In this document: positions 35,675 through 38,123 of the stretch, in pieces
Layout of the letters: each line of letters begins with the position of its first letter
Numbering within the stretch: position 1 is the first letter of the stretch
Position numbers and translations under genes: made by a program
Assembly (NCBI RefSeq): GCF_024505165.1
Contig: NZ_JANIBK010000028.1
Location: 1 to 38,123, forward strand
Origin: Methylomonas rivi
Lineage (GTDB): Bacteria; Pseudomonadota; Gammaproteobacteria; Methylococcales; Methylomonadaceae
Reading direction: 5' to 3'
DNA length: 38,123 nt
Notes under the pieces: generated by a model
What the model was told of the DNA's origin: nothing
Databases searched by the model: none
The model's input: only the letters and a program-made list of their open reading frames with translations

Positions 35675-36253
35675 ATGTCACTCGCAGAAAAATTCCCCCT
35701 CTCACCGGAAGACTACCTGCAAGGCGAAGCCAGCGCAGACTTTAAGCATGAATTTATGGCCGGCGAAGTCTGGGCCATGGTGGGCGCTTCCGACGCCCAT
35801 GTCACTATTGCCGGTAATTTATTTTTTATACTCAAGCAGGCCTTCAAAAACAGCCCCTGCCGCGTGTATATCTCGGATATGAAAGTACGGGTTGAAAAAG
35901 CCGACGCTTTTTTCTACCCCGACGTCCTGGTCAGCTGCGACGGTAAAGACCGCGACAATAAGCTGTACAAACAATACCCGTCATTCATTGCCGAAGTATT
36001 ATCACCTTCAACGGAAGCCTTCGACCGCGGCGAAAAATTTAAGGCCTACCGACAACTGGACAGCCTGCAACATTATTGGCTGATCGATAGCAAACGCATG
36101 CTGATCGACAGCTTTACCCGCCAGGACAATAACGACTGGCTACTGCACAGCTACTCGGATGCCGAAGAAATCATAACCCTGCCCGCATTGGCGCTGACGT
36201 GCTCATTGAGCGACATTTACGAAGACGTGCTGTTTGATATCACGGATGAATAG
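35675..36253 (+). CDS. Uma2-family protein (restriction-endonuclease fold), copy 1
   Basis: A 192-aa protein of the Uma2/DUF820 family, predicted PD-(D/E)xK nuclease fold. Visible core: KHEFMAGEVWAMVGASDAH (about 24-42), FYPDVLVSC (86-94) for the Asp, and FIAEVLSPSTEAFDRGEKFKAY (107-128), in which the Glu, the SPST turn, a D and a K are the family pattern. No function is established for the family; cyanobacteria have many copies. AGGA lies 7 nt before the ATG. It is 28 bp ahead of a second, divergent-in-sequence Uma2 gene on the same strand. Confidence 0.9.
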   Translation: MSLAEKFPLSPEDYLQGEASADFKHEFMAGEVWAMVGASDAHVTIAGNLFFILKQAFKNSPCRVYISDMKVRVEKADAFFYPDVLVSCDGKDRDNKLYKQYPSFIAEVLSPSTEAFDRGEKFKAYRQLDSLQHYWLIDSKRMLIDSFTRQDNNDWLLHSYSDAEEIITLPALALTCSLSDIYEDVLFDITDE

Positions 36254-36280
36254 TGCACTCAACACACAGAGGACTCGACC

Positions 36281-36838
36281 ATGGCTAATCCGGCCTATAA
36301 ATTTCCCAGTTACGAAGACATACTGAACCTGCCGGAACATCTGGTGGGGGAAATCGTCAATGGCCGTCTGGAGGTTCGCCCGCGACCCGCCCCCAAACAT
36401 GCGCTAACCAGTTCGGCGCTGGGCGTAGAAATTGGTTCATTATTTCGTGGGCATTCCGATCGAGAAGATGGCTGGTGGATCATCGACGAACCCGAACTGC
36501 ACCTGGGCGGCCATATTCTAGTCCCCGACTTGGCGGGATGGCGCAAGCAACGCATGCCCAAACTCCCCGAAACCGCCTGGTTTGAAACAGTGCCCGACTG
36601 GATTTGCGAAATCCTGTCGCCCTCCACGACAAAAATAGACCGCAGCGAAAAAATGCCTATTTACGCCCAACTGGGGTTGGCTTTTTTGTGGCTGATCGAC
36701 CCCATCCTGCAAACCTTGGAGGTCTATCAGCTAATCGACGGACACTGGTCTTTACAGCAAACATTAAAAGATGACGATCCGGTCAGCTCGCCGCCGTTTG
36801 CATCGCATACGTTTCAATTAAGTAATTTGTGGGAATAA
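36281..36838 (+). CDS. Uma2-family protein, copy 2
   Basis: A 185-aa Uma2/DUF820 protein with HLVGEIVNGRLEVRPRPAPK (about 20-39), the putative metal Asp in LVPDLAGWR, the Glu in CEILSPSTTKIDRSEKMPIY and the Lys that follows. It resembles copy 1 only in the core motifs, so the two are not a recent duplication. AGAGGA lies 7 nt upstream of the ATG. The 28-bp spacing to copy 1 suggests one operon. Function unknown; nuclease activity is a fold-based guess. Confidence 0.9.
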   Translation: MANPAYKFPSYEDILNLPEHLVGEIVNGRLEVRPRPAPKHALTSSALGVEIGSLFRGHSDREDGWWIIDEPELHLGGHILVPDLAGWRKQRMPKLPETAWFETVPDWICEILSPSTTKIDRSEKMPIYAQLGLAFLWLIDPILQTLEVYQLIDGHWSLQQTLKDDDPVSSPPFASHTFQLSNLWE

Positions 36839-36873
36839 CTCATCCTAACTTGTAACTAGGGGCTGTCGCCGTT

Positions 36874-37000
36874 TTACATGGGTAACCATATGAAAGCGCA
36901 AGCCAAAGCGATGACGCTTTCAAAATTGCGTTTTAATTTGTCATATCGAGTGGCAACAGCCATGAAATGTTTGACGGAAATCCGCCACCCATTCCACGAG
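36874..37000 (-). pseudogene. Remnant of an IS5-type transposase C-terminus
   Basis: On minus the segment ATRYDKLKRNFESVIALACA then FIWLPM-stop matches the closing motif of IS5-family transposases (ATRYDKL-x-x-N-(F/Y), hydrophobic helix, IWL). The frame continues upstream to about 37092 without clear homology. The DDE residues are absent and no IS ends were recognised. Confidence 0.6.
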
Positions 37001-37465
37001 ATAATTTGGGGGCAGGTTAACTTTAAATTCACCGATTCAATCTTCGCACCGTATGGCGAGATGGGGTGGGTGCTAAAAAGCGTGAAGCGCACCGTACTGA
37101 GGTAATCGTATGGAATCGATGGCTGATTTAAGATGGAATATGCCCATCAAACGCGACGCCTAGTCAGCCGATTTTCCCAGATAAAACATACCTAAATTCG
37201 ACACGAAACGGTTGCGCCGTCGTCGAGCGCTTTAATACGCCAGTGTATCTTCTCCTCACCCTGAAACGTATTGGCGTAGAACAAATCAATCGAGACCCCA
37301 TACTGCCAGTTACATAATGCAAAAGCGATAAGCGATCATAATGCCGGCCTATTAAGAAAAAAACCGGCATGGAAAATCGATGCATATTGCCAATCGAACC
37401 ATATTGGTGCAATATTCTCTCAAAACGCCTCATTTTGGGGCGACATTCTTGCCGAGAGAAGAACC
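37001..37465. other. Gene-free region before the ammonium transporter gene
   Basis: No convincing gene. A hairpin with ATGCCGG/CCGGCAT arms and a 16-nt loop is at 37341-37370. The rest may be IS-derived debris together with the amt promoter. A GAACCATATTGGTGC segment near 37395-37412 is a poor match to NtrC sites. Confidence 0.4.
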
Positions 37466-38123
37466 ATGCCGAAACGCCGCATCAATACTACGACCATTGC
37501 CGTCTGTTTCATGTCGGCTGTATGGCCCGGATTCGCCGGCGCGGATCAGCTAAACGCCGCCGATACGGCCTGGATTTTGACCGCATCGGGTCTGGTGCTC
37601 TTCATGACAGTGCCCGGTCTGGCGTTGTTTTACGGCGGTTTGGTGCGCACCAAAAATGTGCTTTCGGTGTTGATGCAATGCTTTGCCATTACCTCGCTGG
37701 TGTCCGTTTTATGGCTGCTGGGCGGTTACAGTCTGGCCCTGAGCGATGGCGGCGGCTGGCAACAGTTGCTGGGCGGCTTTTCCGCATTTTCGCTGCTGAA
37801 CATGAACGCCGACAGCATCAGGGACAATCTGCCGGAAACCGTGTTCTGCATGTATCACCTGACATTCGCGATTTTCGCGCCCGCCTTGATCGTCGGCGGC
37901 GTTGCCGAGCGCATGAAATTCTCGGCTTTGTTGTGGTTCGCGGCCTGCTGGGAATTGCTGATTTATGTACCTGTTTGCCATTGGCTATGGGGCGGCGGCT
38001 GGCTGGCGCAATTGGGCGTGATGGATTTTGCCGGCGGCATCGTCGTGCATGTCTCCGGCGGCGTGGCCGCCTTGGTTGCCGCCATGATGCTGGGCCCGCG
38101 CCGCGGTTTTCCCAGGGTGCCCA
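37466..38123 (+). CDS. Ammonium transporter, N-terminal part
   Basis: The gene runs off the right edge; 219 codons are seen. The product begins MPKRRINTTTIAVCFMSAVW (signal peptide to about residue 26), then AWILTASGLVLFMTVPGLAL and FYGGLVRTKNVLSVLMQCF, the Amt signature, and later MYHLTFAIFAPALIVGGVAE and DFAGGIVVHVSGGVAALVAA. Members move ammonium across the inner membrane as trimers. The usual partner glnK is not upstream. AGAGAAG lies about 7 nt before ATG. The usual Q-(M/L)-TFA reads HLTFA here, a small departure worth checking. It is an Amt of the AmtB fold, but the functional residues further on are outside the window. Confidence 0.93.
   Translation, partial: MPKRRINTTTIAVCFMSAVWPGFAGADQLNAADTAWILTASGLVLFMTVPGLALFYGGLVRTKNVLSVLMQCFAITSLVSVLWLLGGYSLALSDGGGWQQLLGGFSAFSLLNMNADSIRDNLPETVFCMYHLTFAIFAPALIVGGVAERMKFSALLWFAACWELLIYVPVCHWLWGGGWLAQLGVMDFAGGIVVHVSGGVAALVAAMMLGPRRGFPRVP

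Noticed and set aside
37440-37466. A GG-N10-GC pair ahead of the ammonium transporter gene that looks like a sigma-54 promoter.
   Set aside because: The -12 part would lie only about 15 nt from the ATG, leaving no room for a transcript leader and ribosome site.

Overview
The window reads as chromosomal DNA of a gammaproteobacterium. The core gene order (dxs-ispA-xseB; rlmE-ftsH-glmM-tpiA-secG; hrcA-grpE-dnaK-dnaJ-dapB-carA-carB-greA) and protein sequences fit a Methylococcales-type methanotroph such as Methylomonas. No methane oxidation gene is present, so the genus is a guess.

Layout. (1) 1-1309: start of dxs, then ispA and xseB on the minus strand. (2) about 1400-7180: an A+T-richer accessory island. 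It holds two tandem RelBE-type modules, a decayed DNA-binding gene, an HTH regulator behind a 33-bp inverted repeat, an unrecognised 240-aa protein, a stand-alone protein resembling bacterial RNase A-type toxin domains, a NERD protein, a frameshifted membrane-protein gene and a truncated P4-type integrase. The island abuts the 3' end of tRNA-Leu(GAG), a classic integration site. (3) 7181-18715: core genes (tRNA-Leu, secG, tpiA, glmM, ftsH, rlmE; divergent yhbY; greA, carB, carA, dapB). (4) 18719-24764: the heat-shock operon under a CIRCE operator, with about 1 kb of small accessory genes and two REP-like pairs inserted between dnaK and dnaJ. (5) 24953-26594: a class V aminotransferase and a DUF2784 membrane protein. 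(6) 26679-31446: a cytochrome bd operon (cydP-cydA-unknown periplasmic protein-cydB-cydX) preceded by an HMA/SafE fusion. (7) 31479-35384: a Met-rich multicopper oxidase and a sulfur group (persulfide dioxygenase, TauE-type transporter, PsiE-like protein) with a sigma-54-like promoter and a far-upstream palindrome. (8) 35675-38123: two Uma2 genes, an IS5-type transposase remnant and the start of an ammonium transporter.

How the parts may work together. The core genes cover isoprenoid precursors, cell-wall sugar, pyrimidine/arginine and lysine precursors, protein export and quality control. Region 6-7 looks like a respiratory/redox block: a bd quinol oxidase, copper handling next to it, and persulfide oxidation with transport. 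The most likely undescribed system is the HTH / 240-aa / RNase A-like trio at 3.3-5.25 kb beside the integrase-tRNA junction. Its proposed toxin or defence role is inference from motifs and context.
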